Source: JAICNG01 sp035249985 (GTDB lineage: Bacteria > Gemmatimonadota > Gemmatimonadetes > Gemmatimonadales > Gemmatimonadaceae). Taken from it: a stretch of 64,000 bases of DNA. Where the stretch lies: assembly GCA_035249985.1 (NCBI GenBank), contig DATFFP010000030.1, positions 1 through 64,000 on the forward strand. Direction: 5' to 3'. Shown piece after piece: positions 35,419-44,655 of this stretch (position 1 is the first letter of the stretch; every line of letters begins with the position of its first letter). Position numbers and translations under genes: made by a program. The notes beneath the pieces are model-generated. The model did not search any database. It was not told the DNA's origin and saw only the letters and a program-made list of their open reading frames with translations.

Positions 35419-36323
35419 GGCGATTCGGCCTCCGTCACGAACGCGTCGATCTTCTTCGCCTTGAGGGAGCGCGCGGCCACGGTTGCCGCGTCGCGCGATG
35501 GGTATCGTCCAATGCGTACCCGCCACAGCGCTCCGACCTTGACCACGCGCGGAGCATGACCCTGTGCACTCAGCTGACGGTGGCGAGCATCGGCGTCGCC
35601 GCGGTTGGCGAACGCGCCGATTTGCACGGTGTAGGCGGTCGCGCCACGTGCCGACGCGCCCGCGGCGGGTCGCTGACCTGGTGGCGTGGCAACGGCTCCC
35701 GGTCGTGAAGGCATGGCGCGCGTAGACTCGGCGGACGTCGCCCGCACGACGACAGTCGTATCCACCCCTTCGCAGCGTTGCGAGTAATACGCGAGCTGGT
35801 TCCGCATCTCCACGGCGTCAGCAGGCGTGTGACGACGCGAATCTTCCAGCCGCGCACACGCACGAGGAAAATTCCCCTCGTCGAAATGGACGCGCGCCAT
35901 CCAGAAGCTCGCACGCGCACGTGAGGGTCCGGTGGGATGCTCGCGGACCACACGCTCGAGATGTTGCATGGCCTGCGACCGATCTCCGCGCGCCAGCTCG
36001 AGCTGCGCCAGGCCTACCAGCGCGCTCTCGGCACGGCGCGATACTGGAAACTCGATGATGATGCGCTTGTAGTCGCGCTCGGCATCCGCCGCGGTCGCCG
36101 CGAGTGCCGCTCGCCAATAGAGCGCCTCGATGTACCGCGGCGAGCCCTCTGGGGCCGCCGCGAGCTCCCGGGCAATGATGGCGCGACCTTCCTGCCCGCG
36201 GCCCTCGACAACGAGCCGCTGCGCGGCGAGAAAGGTCGTGTCCGTGGTCGTGCCGTCCGACTGCGCGGCAAGAATACCGAACGGAACGAGGGAGAGGCAG
36301 AGGACGCCGAGGAAACGATGCAT
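35415..36323 (-). CDS. Exported TPR-SPOR domain protein
   Basis: The product is 302 aa with a signal peptide (LGVLCLSLVPFGILAAQ). The N-terminal half has TPR-like helical repeats (SALVGLAQLELARGDRSQAMQHLERVVREHP). A Pro/Ala-rich linker leads to a C-terminal SPOR domain (AYTVQIGAFANRGDADARHRQL... and WRVRIGRYPSRDAATVAAR). SPOR domains bind denuded peptidoglycan at division sites. It is sandwiched between holA and mutS with GTGA coupling to mutS. Confidence 0.9.
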   Translation of the reverse strand: MHRFLGVLCLSLVPFGILAAQSDGTTTDTTFLAAQRLVVEGRGQEGRAIIARELAAAPEGSPRYIEALYWRAALAATAADAERDYKRIIIEFPVSRRAESALVGLAQLELARGDRSQAMQHLERVVREHPTGPSRARASFWMARVHFDEGNFPRACARLEDSRRHTPADAVEMRNQLAYYSQRCEGVDTTVVVRATSAESTRAMPSRPGAVATPPGQRPAAGASARGATAYTVQIGAFANRGDADARHRQLSAQGHAPRVVKVGALWRVRIGRYPSRDAATVAARSLKAKKIDAFVTEAESP

Positions 36324-36344
36324 GTGACGGGTCGGTGACGCTGG

Positions 36345-37409
36345 TTAGGCCGGTACCCGCTCGGGTGAGCAGATAGCGAGTATCGTGGTGGCGATCACCC
36401 GGTCTTCGGTGGAGACCCGTGTGTCCTTGAGCGCAATGTCGGCATCGTACAGGAGTGCGAGCGCGCGATCCACCGCTCGAACATCCCATCGCTCCACATC
36501 GCGCGTCCAGGCCCTCACGGCGTCGCCCCACGGACGGCCGGTCATGACGCCCCCGCCGGATTTCAAGAACTTCCAGTATTCGGACTCCAACATGCGGCTG
36601 GAAGTTCCCCCCGCACGGAGGGCCGCACCGTAGCCAAGTGCGAGCATTTGCGCGGTGAGCGCCATCACGACCGGGACGCCACCCATTTTGGGCTGCTCCA
36701 TCACGTGGGGGAGAACGGCGAGTGCTCCTGCCGCGTCCCGCTGCGCCACACGATCGAGCAGATCGGCCAACGTTTCGCCGCGGCGCACGCCGACGACCGC
36801 GGCCACGGCGTTCTCATCGATCGTTCCAGCCGATGCATAGCTCGCCAGCTTGTCGATCTCCCCCGCCAGCGCCGGCAAGTCATTTCCCACGATGCTGCAG
36901 AGCATGGCGCACGCGTCGGGCGTGATCGTGGCACCGTGCTCCTCCTTGGCATGATGGGCGATCCACTTGGGCAAGCGCTCATCGTCGAGTGATGCGAACT
37001 CGACGGGGCACGATCGAGCGCGCAGGCCGTCGTCGCTCTTCTTCGAGTCGCCCGCGGGTGCGACCATCACGAGCATGAGGTCGGGTGCCGGCTGTGCGAG
37101 ATATCGCTCGAGGGCGCCGCGCGTGTCCTTCTTCATCGCTTGCACATCGCGCAGGACGACGACGCGCCGCTCGGCCATCATCGGAGGCGTGCCAAGCAGC
37201 GAGCCCAGCGATTCCGCGTCGAGCTCCGACGCATCGCGGATGTCGAGATTGAAGTCGCGCGTCGCTGGATCGACCGCGCTCGCGAGGAGCTCCCGAAGCG
37301 CGTCCTCCTTCAGGTAGTCATCCGCGCCATGGAGATAATACACCGGCTCGAATGGACCACGCGCGCGGATGGCCTTTCTCAGCGCCTTCTCGGCGTCGGG
37401 GGCGGGCAT
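36345..37409 (-). CDS. holA: DNA polymerase III delta subunit (clamp loader)
   Basis: The product is 354 aa from ATG 37409; the extended frame upstream is not expected. It has the HolA three-domain layout: N-terminal AAA+-like domain (PVYYLHGADDYLKEDALRELL, RRVVVLRDVQAMKK), a central domain (IVGNDLPALAGEIDKLASYA) and a helical collar domain. The catalytic P-loop is degenerate, as in all delta subunits. Delta opens the beta clamp during loading. The stop codon TAA lies inside a GTTAGGC word. Confidence 0.93.
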   Translation of the reverse strand: MPAPDAEKALRKAIRARGPFEPVYYLHGADDYLKEDALRELLASAVDPATRDFNLDIRDASELDAESLGSLLGTPPMMAERRVVVLRDVQAMKKDTRGALERYLAQPAPDLMLVMVAPAGDSKKSDDGLRARSCPVEFASLDDERLPKWIAHHAKEEHGATITPDACAMLCSIVGNDLPALAGEIDKLASYASAGTIDENAVAAVVGVRRGETLADLLDRVAQRDAAGALAVLPHVMEQPKMGGVPVVMALTAQMLALGYGAALRAGGTSSRMLESEYWKFLKSGGGVMTGRPWGDAVRAWTRDVERWDVRAVDRALALLYDADIALKDTRVSTEDRVIATTILAICSPERVPA

Positions 37410-37426
37410 CTGGGGAATATAGCGCG

Positions 37427-38947
37427 CTAGGGTGGACCGTAGCCCGTATTCACGCCGTTCCCACAAGGCGCGGCCACCGGGGCCGGGCCTGGTGGGTCCG
37501 CATCGCCTACTTCCTCGCGGAGCGATGCCAGGCGTGCACGAAGCTCACGGACGGTGCGAGCATGCTCGCGTCGTCCGGCGAGGTTGTTCACCTCATCGGG
37601 ATCGTTCGCGAGATCGTAGAGCTCCCACTCCTCCGGATACTCCCAGAAGTGCATCAGCTTCCAGCGCGCCGTACGCACGCCCCGATGCTTTCGTACACAA
37701 TGCTCGGCGGGATACTCGTAGTACTCGTAGAGAAAGGCGTCCCGCCACGGAGCGTTGGCCTGGCCAGTGAGAATCGGGACCATGCTTCGGCCGTGCATCC
37801 AACCCGGCACAGGAACGCCGGCAAGCTCGAGTAGCGTTGGCGCGACATCGACGTTGAGCATCATGTGCGAGCGGTCGACGGCTCCGCGACGAACGCGCGC
37901 TGGAAAGCGCACGAGCATGGGCACGCGGATGGAGGGCTCGTACATGAGCCGCTTGTCGAAGAGCCCATGCTCGCCGAGAAAGAATCCGTTGTCGGAGGTG
38001 TAAATGACGATCGTGTTGTCGGTGAGACCATCACGATCGAGCGCCTCGAGGAGCCGGCCAACGTTCTCATCGACCGACAGCAGCACACGATAGTAGTTCT
38101 TCACCAGGTGCTGGAGGTTGAGTCGCTTGCGCTCGTCAGGCGGCAGCGATGGGTCGACTCCGCGGTCGCGAAAGTCCGGCATGTCGGCGATCGCCATCTC
38201 GGCCCGGCGGAGCGCCTCCGGTCGTCCCGCGAGCTTGTCTTCGAACGTCCTCGGGAGTGGGATCTCGATGTCCTCATACGCGCGGGCGAACCGCTCGGCG
38301 GGCATCCACGCTCGGTGCGGCGACTTGAATTGGTACAGGAGGCAGAAGGGGCGGTCGCGCGGGCGGTCGCGCAGAAAGAGGAGCCCCTGATCGCCTACGA
38401 TGTCGTCCGCGTGTCCGCGCAGCTTCATGCGAACGCCGTTCGCGACCATCTCGGGATCGTGATACGCACCTTGGCCCGGAAAAACGACCCACCGGTCGAA
38501 GCCCCGCGGCTCCGATCGCAGGTGCCATTTCCCGATCAACGCGGTGTGGTATCCGGCGCTTCGCAGCAGGTCGACGAACGTGGTTTGCTCGGTGCGCAGG
38601 CCGGGCTGGTTGTAATACTGCGGGCCGCCGCCGTTCGTGATCACGCCGTGCGCGTGCGAGTACAGGCCGGTGAGTATGGTGGCGCGGCTTGGCGCGCAGA
38701 GGGCGTTGGTGACGAACGCGTCGGCGAAGCGCACGCCTTCGCTGGCGATACGATCGATGTTCGGCGTCCGCAGAATCGTGTTGCCGGCGGCGCTCAGCGC
38801 ATCGTGTCGCTGATCGTCCGTCATGATGAACACGATGTTCGGCGGCGTTGCACGATGCGGCCGCGATGGCGCCAGCGCTTTCGGGTCGAGCCGAAGCGTC
38901 GCGAGCGCGCCGAGTGCCTTGAGTGCCTCACGACGAGACAGAGACAT
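37427..38947 (-). CDS. Sulfatase (arylsulfatase/alkaline phosphatase superfamily)
   Basis: The product is 506 aa. An N-terminal segment (MSLSRREALKALGALATL) resembles a Tat-type signal without a full twin-Arg consensus. The core has the metal-binding FIMTDDQRHDA (Asp44, Asp45) and the formylglycine site NALCAPSRATILTG, with Cys84 in the C-x-P-S-R motif. This implies activation by a formylglycine-generating enzyme, not found in the window. Substrate is unknown; the sequence resembles choline-sulfatase/iduronate-2-sulfatase-like proteins. It lies downstream of the anti-sigma gene on the same strand. Confidence 0.92.
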   Translation of the reverse strand: MSLSRREALKALGALATLRLDPKALAPSRPHRATPPNIVFIMTDDQRHDALSAAGNTILRTPNIDRIASEGVRFADAFVTNALCAPSRATILTGLYSHAHGVITNGGGPQYYNQPGLRTEQTTFVDLLRSAGYHTALIGKWHLRSEPRGFDRWVVFPGQGAYHDPEMVANGVRMKLRGHADDIVGDQGLLFLRDRPRDRPFCLLYQFKSPHRAWMPAERFARAYEDIEIPLPRTFEDKLAGRPEALRRAEMAIADMPDFRDRGVDPSLPPDERKRLNLQHLVKNYYRVLLSVDENVGRLLEALDRDGLTDNTIVIYTSDNGFFLGEHGLFDKRLMYEPSIRVPMLVRFPARVRRGAVDRSHMMLNVDVAPTLLELAGVPVPGWMHGRSMVPILTGQANAPWRDAFLYEYYEYPAEHCVRKHRGVRTARWKLMHFWEYPEEWELYDLANDPDEVNNLAGRREHARTVRELRARLASLREEVGDADPPGPAPVAAPCGNGVNTGYGPP

Positions 38948-39011
38948 TAGCCTCGGGACGCTGCTCGTGTGTGAGTGAAGTCGTCAGCGCGGCGACATGA
39001 AGCGGCAGTTG

Positions 39012-39046
39012 CTGACCCCTGACCCCTGACTCCTGATTCCTGCAGT
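39012..39046. repeat. Heptamer tandem repeat (CTGACCC/CTGACTC type)
   Basis: Five 7-bp units: CTGACCC, CTGACCC, CTGACTC, CTGATTC, CTGCAGT, directly after the anti-sigma gene end. Its 15-bp core CTGACCCCTGACTCC recurs at 41271. Confidence 0.85.
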
Positions 39047-39048
39047 CT

Positions 39049-39573
39049 TCAGCGCGACAGCGTCGCGAAGTGCGCCTCGGCGTGCACGAAATGCACACTG
39101 GCCTGCTCGGCGAGCACGGCCGCAGGCCACATGGGCATCCCGGTCGAGGACGCGGCCACGAATGGATAATCGACGATTGGCGGCGGCAGGGCGGGACTCG
39201 TGGCGATTACCGGGTCGAGCATGAGGTCGCGGCGCATCTCCGTCCAGTGAAGCATCGATGCGGCGGCGAACCCGAGCGCCACTACACCCGCGGCGGCGAC
39301 GAAGGCGCCCGTGCCAGGTGCGCGAAAGAGCTCCCCCCGCTGGTCTGGCTGACCCAGGGCACGCAGACGCGCGTGCAGACGCGTCGCGAAATCCGGGGAA
39401 GGCTCGACCGGTGAGAGGTTGCGGAAGACGAGAAGTCCGCGACGCAGCGCCGTGTCGTGCCGCGTGCACTCAGCGCATTCGCTCAGATGGCCTTGCATCG
39501 CGACCATGTCCGCTTCGGACATGGTGCCATCGACGAACGGAAGGTGACGCTTGCGGAATTCGCTGCAGTGCAT
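39049..39573 (-). CDS. Anti-sigma factor with zinc-finger (zf-HC2) domain
   Basis: The product is 174 aa. The N-terminal zf-HC2 domain has HLPFVDG and the HxxxCxxC motif (H29 L S E C33 A E C36), which binds Zn and the cognate ECF sigma factor. A hydrophobic segment (AFVAAAGVVALGFAAASML) follows near residue 100, making it an inner-membrane anti-sigma with a periplasmic tail. It sits downstream of the sigma gene on the same strand, consistent with an operon. Confidence 0.9.
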   Translation of the reverse strand: MHCSEFRKRHLPFVDGTMSEADMVAMQGHLSECAECTRHDTALRRGLLVFRNLSPVEPSPDFATRLHARLRALGQPDQRGELFRAPGTGAFVAAAGVVALGFAAASMLHWTEMRRDLMLDPVIATSPALPPPIVDYPFVAASSTGMPMWPAAVLAEQASVHFVHAEAHFATLSR

Positions 39574-39651
39574 GGCGTAGGGTTGGAGTCGACTGGTACG
39601 GGGCTGCTGGGAGTACCCGATGGGACCAGGCGAGTTCCGGATTAACCTACT

Positions 39652-39740
39652 GCTGCGAGCTGCGAACTGCGAGCTAAAACCCCCGGGGAGCCATAGAGTG
39701 GCTTCCCGGGGGTCTTAGCTCGCAGTTCGCAGCTCGCAGC
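39652..39740. repeat. Perfect 26-bp inverted repeat with inner hairpin between sigma and anti-sigma genes
   Basis: The outer arms (39652-39677 and 39715-39740) are perfect complements built of CTGCGA-type heptamers. Inside, 39679-39692 pairs with 39700-39713 (14 bp, one G.T wobble). The total is about 89 nt. On the minus strand there is no T-run after it; on the plus strand TTTATT follows. It could attenuate or process the sigma-anti-sigma transcript. Confidence 0.9.
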
Positions 39741-39741
39741 T

Positions 39742-40380
39742 TTATTCGAGTCCCGGCTCTATGATCGCCGCGAACGAATTTCTCGCTCGATTCAAGCGGC
39801 TCTTCACCGTGCCGAGGTTACAGCCGGTGATCTCGGCGATTTCCTCGTACGACTTCCCCTCCAGCTCGCGCAGGACGAAGACCTGACGGTGATGCTCGGG
39901 AAGCTGAGCGACCGACGACTCCACCAGCTCGCGCAAATGGCGCTTGCGGTACAGATCATCCGGCCGCGCCGTCGAATCCTCGAACTGCAGCGGACGGTCA
40001 TCCTCCTGCCACGGTCGCCGAATCGCCTGGAAGAGCACCAGCGGATTCCGCGAGCGGTTCCGCAACTCGTTCTTCGCCAGGTTGGAGGCGATCGTGTAGA
40101 TCCAGGTCGAAAACTTCTTCGACTGGTCGAATCGGTGCAGGTGCCGGTACACGCGGATGAAAACCTCCTGCACGAGGTCCTCCGCTCGTTCCCGGTCGCC
40201 GATGGTGCGGAACACGAAGTTCAGGAGACGAGTCTGGTATCGTTCGACGAGCTCCTGAAACGCTCGCTCCTCCCCACCCAGAAAGGTCCCCACCACCCCC
40301 GCATCATCCATGGAATGCAGCCGTTCTCGAACGGTTGCACTCTGCGCCGGCACGGTGTGCTTCAGCGCGACTTCAGCCAT
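39742..40380 (-). CDS. ECF-family RNA polymerase sigma factor
   Basis: The product is 212 aa from the ATG at 40380, which has GAGGG upstream. It has region 2 (ERAFQELVERYQTRLLNFVFRTIGDRERAEDLVQEVFIRVYRHL with the RAEDLVQ core), and region 4 (LPEHHRQVFVLRELEGKSYEEIAEITGCNLGTVKSRL). It directs transcription of an unknown regulon and is probably held by the adjacent zf-HC2 anti-sigma. An alternative start at 40461 lacks a good ribosome binding site. Confidence 0.92.
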   Translation of the reverse strand: MAEVALKHTVPAQSATVRERLHSMDDAGVVGTFLGGEERAFQELVERYQTRLLNFVFRTIGDRERAEDLVQEVFIRVYRHLHRFDQSKKFSTWIYTIASNLAKNELRNRSRNPLVLFQAIRRPWQEDDRPLQFEDSTARPDDLYRKRHLRELVESSVAQLPEHHRQVFVLRELEGKSYEEIAEITGCNLGTVKSRLNRARNSFAAIIEPGLE

Positions 40381-40657
40381 TGGTCCGTCCCTCGACAGCG
40401 AAAGGGTGACTCGTTCGACGAGAAAGTTCAGGTGATCCACGCTCCTCTTGTCGGACGCCATGGTGAAAAGCAGGGGACATGCCGGATTGCGCTCGATGCC
40501 GCAGTATCGCGTAATACCTTTATAATCAACGACTTCTGAGTCGCAACCGTTCCGCGGAATATAGCGAATAAATGCCGAACTGTCCACTTCCCGTGACATC
40601 AACCGCGACAGTTTTCCCTATTGGACATCCGCTGGCCGCCGAGAGTCGCCTAAAACG

Positions 40658-41209
40658 TCAGCGTCCGGCGCGGAATCCGGCCGCGTAGAGAATCCCGAGC
40701 GCCGTCTTCGCGTCCTGAATCAGGCCGTCCCTAATCATCTCCAGCGCTTGCGACAGCGGCACGGTCTCTATTGTCAGGAATTCGTCCGATTCGTGGCCGG
40801 TCGCCCCGTGCGTCAACCCCGTCGCCATGAAAAGGTGGATCCGCTCGTCCGTAAACCCGGGCGTCGTGTACATCGTGTACAGGAACTCCACTCGCTCGGC
40901 CGAACAGCCCGTCTCCTCTCGAAGCTCCCGCCTGGCGCATTCCTCAGGGGCCTCCCCCGGATCGAGTCGGCCGGCCGGCAACTCGTACAGATAGCCGTTC
41001 GCGGCGTACCGATACTGCTTGATCAGCAGTAGTTGCGGATCGTCTCCTGTTGGGTCGCCGAGAAATGGGACGACGGCACTTGCCCCCGAATGCCTGATGA
41101 TCTCGAGCTCGCCGACCGAGCCGTCGGGGAACCGTACGCGGTCGATGTCGAGATTCAGGACCTTGCCCGTGTAGACTCGTCGACTCTCGAGCGCGCCTGG
41201 CTTAATCAC
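40658..41209 (-). CDS. Nudix hydrolase, ADP-ribose pyrophosphatase type
   Basis: The product is 183 aa. The Nudix box spans about residues 80-102: G80, E86, R94-E95, E98-E99 and G101 (GRLDPGEAPEECARRELREE...). The upstream LIKQYRY and the overall size match ADP-ribose pyrophosphatases (NudF-like), which hydrolyse ADP-ribose to AMP and ribose-5-phosphate. Confidence 0.9.
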   Translation of the reverse strand: MIKPGALESRRVYTGKVLNLDIDRVRFPDGSVGELEIIRHSGASAVVPFLGDPTGDDPQLLLIKQYRYAANGYLYELPAGRLDPGEAPEECARRELREETGCSAERVEFLYTMYTTPGFTDERIHLFMATGLTHGATGHESDEFLTIETVPLSQALEMIRDGLIQDAKTALGILYAAGFRAGR

Positions 41210-41254
41210 CCTCCGCTCCTCGTCAAAGTCACAGGGCTGGCGACGTGGAGGAAT

Positions 41255-42649
41255 TCAGGGATCGCCCCTGTCCCCTGACCCCTGACTCCGGACCCCCGCC
41301 GTGTCGTACGACTGCAGCGGCCCCAGGTCCATCGCGTCGAGTGGCTCGCGAACCACGCCCGGATCGCCCACGGCGACGAGCTGGAGCTCCTCCGGGCGCA
41401 GGAACTCGCGCGCCGCACGCAGGACGTCGGCCGCCGATACCGCCCGCACCCGATCCCGGTACGTGTCGAAGTAGTCGGACGGGAGACCATAGATGACCAT
41501 GGCCGTGAGGGCGCGGGCGATGGCCGACGTCGATTCGTAGCGAATCGGAAAGACACCCTCGAGATAGCTCGTTGCCAGCGACAGCTCCTCTGCGCTCACC
41601 TTCTCGGCGCGCATGCGATCGATTTCGGTGAGCACCTCCCGTGCGGCCGCGGCCGTGACGTCGCTTCGCACGGCAGTGGCCACCACGAAGGGACCGGCCT
41701 GGCGGCGCCAGTCAAAAAAGGACGATGCCCCGTACGTGTACCCGTGCGCCTCTCGCAGATTGAGGTTGATGCGCGAGGAGAAGAGGCCGCCGAGAAGCAT
41801 GTTCATCACGAGCGCGGCGAAGTAGTCGGGATGCACTCGCGGGATACCGATGTGTCCGATACGCAGCTCCGACTGCGGAGCATCCGGCTTCTCGACGAGA
41901 TGAACCGCTCGAGTGCGTCGCGCGGGCCGGTCGTCCGCGTCGACGACCGGAGCCCGCTCAGCGGGCCAGGCATTCAGCCGTGACCGCACGACTCGTAAGG
42001 CATCGTCGACGCCGATGTCGCCAACGATGATCGCCGTCGTGCTTCCGGGCCGGTACCGCGCCGCGTGGAATGCTGCCACGCGATCGCGATCGAGGGCGGA
42101 GACTGATGCGGCGGAGCCGCCGTCAGGCAGCGCATACCGTGAGTCGCTTGCGTACAGAAACCGTGAGAACAGCTCATCGGCGAGGCCTCGCGGCTCCGCG
42201 CGACGCTGGAGAATCTCAGCCAGCCGCTCGGCCTTCAGTCGCTCGAGCTCACGCTCGGGAAACGCGGGCTCGAGCACCACCTCGGCGACGAGAGCCATCG
42301 CGTCCGACAGCCGGCTCGTGAGCACTGTCATGGTCAGTGCGCCGCTGTCCCACTCTGCATCGGCATCGAGCGAGGCACCGAGCCGCTCGAGACTCTCAGT
42401 GAGGGCGTCGACGGAACGGGCCCTCGTACCCTCGAGAAGCGCCCGCGCAGTGAGCCGGGCAACGCCGTCGTGACCGGCGGGCTCGGTCACTGCGCCGGCA
42501 TCGGCAACCAGCGACACGGTGACGACGGGCAGCTTCCGCACGGGGACGACGATTACCGACAAGCCATTGTCGAGCGTCGCTCGCTCGAAATGCGGAAAGT
42601 GATAAGGACGCGCTGGTCCCGGTGCCGGACGGTGCGCCGATCCCTTCAC
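41255..42649 (-). CDS. M16 family peptidase-like subunit, probably inactive
   Basis: The product is 464 aa. It has the M16 fold (ATLDNGLSVIVVPVRKLPVVTVSLVADAGAV and the C-half signature LREAHGYTYGASSFF). The position of the HxxEH zinc motif reads LTARALLEGT, so the catalytic residues are missing. This matches the non-catalytic partner of two-subunit M16B peptidases. It lies 20 bp after the active partner at 42670. Its C-terminal tail (SQGSGDRGDP) is encoded by a heptamer repeat. Confidence 0.88.
   Translation of the reverse strand: MKGSAHRPAPGPARPYHFPHFERATLDNGLSVIVVPVRKLPVVTVSLVADAGAVTEPAGHDGVARLTARALLEGTRARSVDALTESLERLGASLDADAEWDSGALTMTVLTSRLSDAMALVAEVVLEPAFPERELERLKAERLAEILQRRAEPRGLADELFSRFLYASDSRYALPDGGSAASVSALDRDRVAAFHAARYRPGSTTAIIVGDIGVDDALRVVRSRLNAWPAERAPVVDADDRPARRTRAVHLVEKPDAPQSELRIGHIGIPRVHPDYFAALVMNMLLGGLFSSRINLNLREAHGYTYGASSFFDWRRQAGPFVVATAVRSDVTAAAAREVLTEIDRMRAEKVSAEELSLATSYLEGVFPIRYESTSAIARALTAMVIYGLPSDYFDTYRDRVRAVSAADVLRAAREFLRPEELQLVAVGDPGVVREPLDAMDLGPLQSYDTAGVRSQGSGDRGDP
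41265..41292. repeat. Heptamer repeat at the 3' end of the M16 gene
   Basis: Units CCCCTGT, CCCCTGA, CCCCTGA and CTCCGGA form the last codons of the M16 gene. The 15-bp core is shared with the repeat at 39012. Confidence 0.8.
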
Positions 42650-42669
42650 CGCCGAGGTCGTGGAGCTGG

Positions 42670-43986
42670 TCAGGAGACGACCTCCGCCGCGGCACGCGCC
42701 TCGACCACCCCGCTGCGCGCGGCACTCGCTGGCACATAGAGCAACGACGCGCGGTTGTCTTCGCCGAGCCGCGCTCGCGCGAACTGCGTCACCTGCTCCG
42801 CGGTAACCGCGCGATACCGGTCGACCTGGTCGTTGATGAGTGACGGATCCCCGAAGTACGTCGCGAACATCGACAGCTTGTCTGCGCGTTCACCCGCCGA
42901 TTGCATCGATGTCACGAATGCGGTCTCGACCAGGGCGATGGCGCGCTCGACCTCCTCGCGCGACACGCCGTTCGTCCGCAGGTCGTCGACGAGATCGCCC
43001 ACGGCCCCTTCAATGGCGTCCCCCGAGACCTCCGGCCGCCCGGTCACGTCCAGCACGAGCAAGTCGGCGCCCTTGGAGAGGTCGAACGTGAATCCAGTTG
43101 CCTCACTCGCGACCTCGCGCTCCCGTACGAGAACCCGCTGCAGCCGACTGCTCTTGCCGACGCCCAGGATGGCCGAGGCGACGCTGGCGCTGTAGTACTC
43201 CTCGCTACCGAATACCGGCGAGCGAAATGCGAGGAAAAGGCGCGGTACCATCACCTCGTCAGGTACCGTTGCCCGCAGCCATCGCCCGAAGCGGTCGGGC
43301 AGCGACATGTCGGGCAGCGGTGGTTTGCGATCTCCGCGCGGGATCGGACCGAAGTATCGCCTGACGAGCTCGCGGGCTTCGGATGGATCGAAGTCCCCCG
43401 CGATCGAAAGGACGGCGTTGTCGGGCGTGTAGAACGTCGCGAAGAAATGCTCGACGTCCTCGAGGCTCGCCGCCGTCAGGTCTTCCATCGACCCGATGAG
43501 CGAGTGGTGGAATGGATGGTCTGGTGGATACGCAAGCGCGGGCAAGCGTTCCCACCAGGTGCCGTACGGCTGATTGTCGACCGACCACCGCCGTTCGTTC
43601 TTCACGACATCACGCTGCGTGTCGAGCTTTTGCTGCGTCATCGCCGGGAGCAGCGCGCCCATGCGATCGGCCTCGAGCCACAGCGCGAGAGCGAGCTGAT
43701 TCGATGGCAGCGTCTCGAAGTAGTTCGTGCGGTCCAGCCACGTCGATCCGTTCAGCGTGCCGCCGGCGCGCTGCACCAGCTCGAAGTGCTCGTTGGCCGC
43801 CACATTCGCCGAGCCCTGGAAGAGCATGTGCTCGAACAGGTGGGCGAAGCCAGTGCGGCCCGCCCGCTCGTTCGCGGACCCTACGTGGTACCAGAGATTC
43901 ACGGCGACGATCGGCGCCGTATGGTCCTCGGAAAGGGTGACGAGCAGGCCATTGTCGAGCCGGAATGTCTCGATCGGAATACGCAT
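42670..43986 (-). CDS. M16 family zinc metallopeptidase, active subunit
   Basis: The product is 438 aa. The zinc motif is HLFEH (His49, Glu52, His53) in RTGFAHLFEHMLF, with a further Glu in VVKNERR. The overall length of one M16B half-fold fits. It has no signal peptide, so it may be cytoplasmic. It heads the pair with the inactive partner downstream, and is the first of two such pairs in this window. Confidence 0.93.
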   Translation of the reverse strand: MRIPIETFRLDNGLLVTLSEDHTAPIVAVNLWYHVGSANERAGRTGFAHLFEHMLFQGSANVAANEHFELVQRAGGTLNGSTWLDRTNYFETLPSNQLALALWLEADRMGALLPAMTQQKLDTQRDVVKNERRWSVDNQPYGTWWERLPALAYPPDHPFHHSLIGSMEDLTAASLEDVEHFFATFYTPDNAVLSIAGDFDPSEARELVRRYFGPIPRGDRKPPLPDMSLPDRFGRWLRATVPDEVMVPRLFLAFRSPVFGSEEYYSASVASAILGVGKSSRLQRVLVREREVASEATGFTFDLSKGADLLVLDVTGRPEVSGDAIEGAVGDLVDDLRTNGVSREEVERAIALVETAFVTSMQSAGERADKLSMFATYFGDPSLINDQVDRYRAVTAEQVTQFARARLGEDNRASLLYVPASAARSGVVEARAAAEVVS

Positions 43987-44074
43987 GATCCTAAGTAATC
44001 ACCACCCGTGCTTGGTTGGAACCCCGACAGCCTTGCCCTGTCTAGGGAATTGACGACATTGGGAACGCGGGTTT

Positions 44075-44097
44075 TCGCAGGTCGCAGCTCGCAGCTC
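44075..44097. repeat. Short TCGCAGC heptamer run upstream of queD
   Basis: Three tandem units (TCGCAGG, TCGCAGC, TCGCAGC) plus TC, the same word family as at 29848 and 39652, ending 26 bp before the queD-like start. No opposed arm is visible. Confidence 0.75.
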
Positions 44098-44122
44098 AAT
44101 CCGCAACCAATCGTAACCCCGA

Positions 44123-44653
44123 ATGCGCTCCTTCAAGGTCGCCGTCACCAAGGATTATCTCGTTTTCGCCTCCGCACACTTCATCACCTTCGCGGGGCAC
44201 CGGTGCGAGCCATTGCACGGTCATAATTACCGGGTGGCGGTCGCGCTCGAGGGCGCGCTCGACGAGGAAAGCTGGTACGTCGTCGATTTCTCGGAGCTCA
44301 AGCGCATCATGCGCCAGCTATGCGATGAGATCGACCACAAGGTGCTGCTGCCGCTACAGAATCCGAAGCTGGACGTGCGGGAGCACGACGGGTCGGTGAT
44401 CGTGGCTTACGAGGGAAAGCCGAAATACGTCTTTCCTGTCGAAGATTGCGCGCTGCTCGACATTCCGAACACGACGGTGGAGATGCTCGCCCAGTTCCTC
44501 GCGGGACGCGTGCGCGGGGCCCTGAACGACCTCGGCGTCCGCACCTTGACCGCCATTGAGCTCGAGGTCGAGGAGAATTTCGGCCAGTCGGCGACGTACC
44601 GTGAATCACCGCTCACGGATGCGGCCGAGCCACCACGGTCCCGGAGAGCCTGA
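44123..44653 (+). CDS. 6-pyruvoyl-tetrahydropterin synthase / QueD family protein
   Basis: The product is 176 aa. Zinc ligands are His19 (FASAHF), His32 and His34 (LHGHNY), with the catalytic-type Cys28 (GHRCEPL) and Glu at the C-terminal region (IELEVEENFG). It converts 7,8-dihydroneopterin triphosphate to either 6-carboxy-tetrahydropterin (queuosine path) or pyruvoyl-tetrahydropterin. The next gene is a pterin carbinolamine dehydratase, which makes a tetrahydropterin role possible; no other queuosine gene is adjacent. Confidence 0.9.
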   Translation: MRSFKVAVTKDYLVFASAHFITFAGHRCEPLHGHNYRVAVALEGALDEESWYVVDFSELKRIMRQLCDEIDHKVLLPLQNPKLDVREHDGSVIVAYEGKPKYVFPVEDCALLDIPNTTVEMLAQFLAGRVRGALNDLGVRTLTAIELEVEENFGQSATYRESPLTDAAEPPRSRRA

Positions 44654-44655
44654 CC

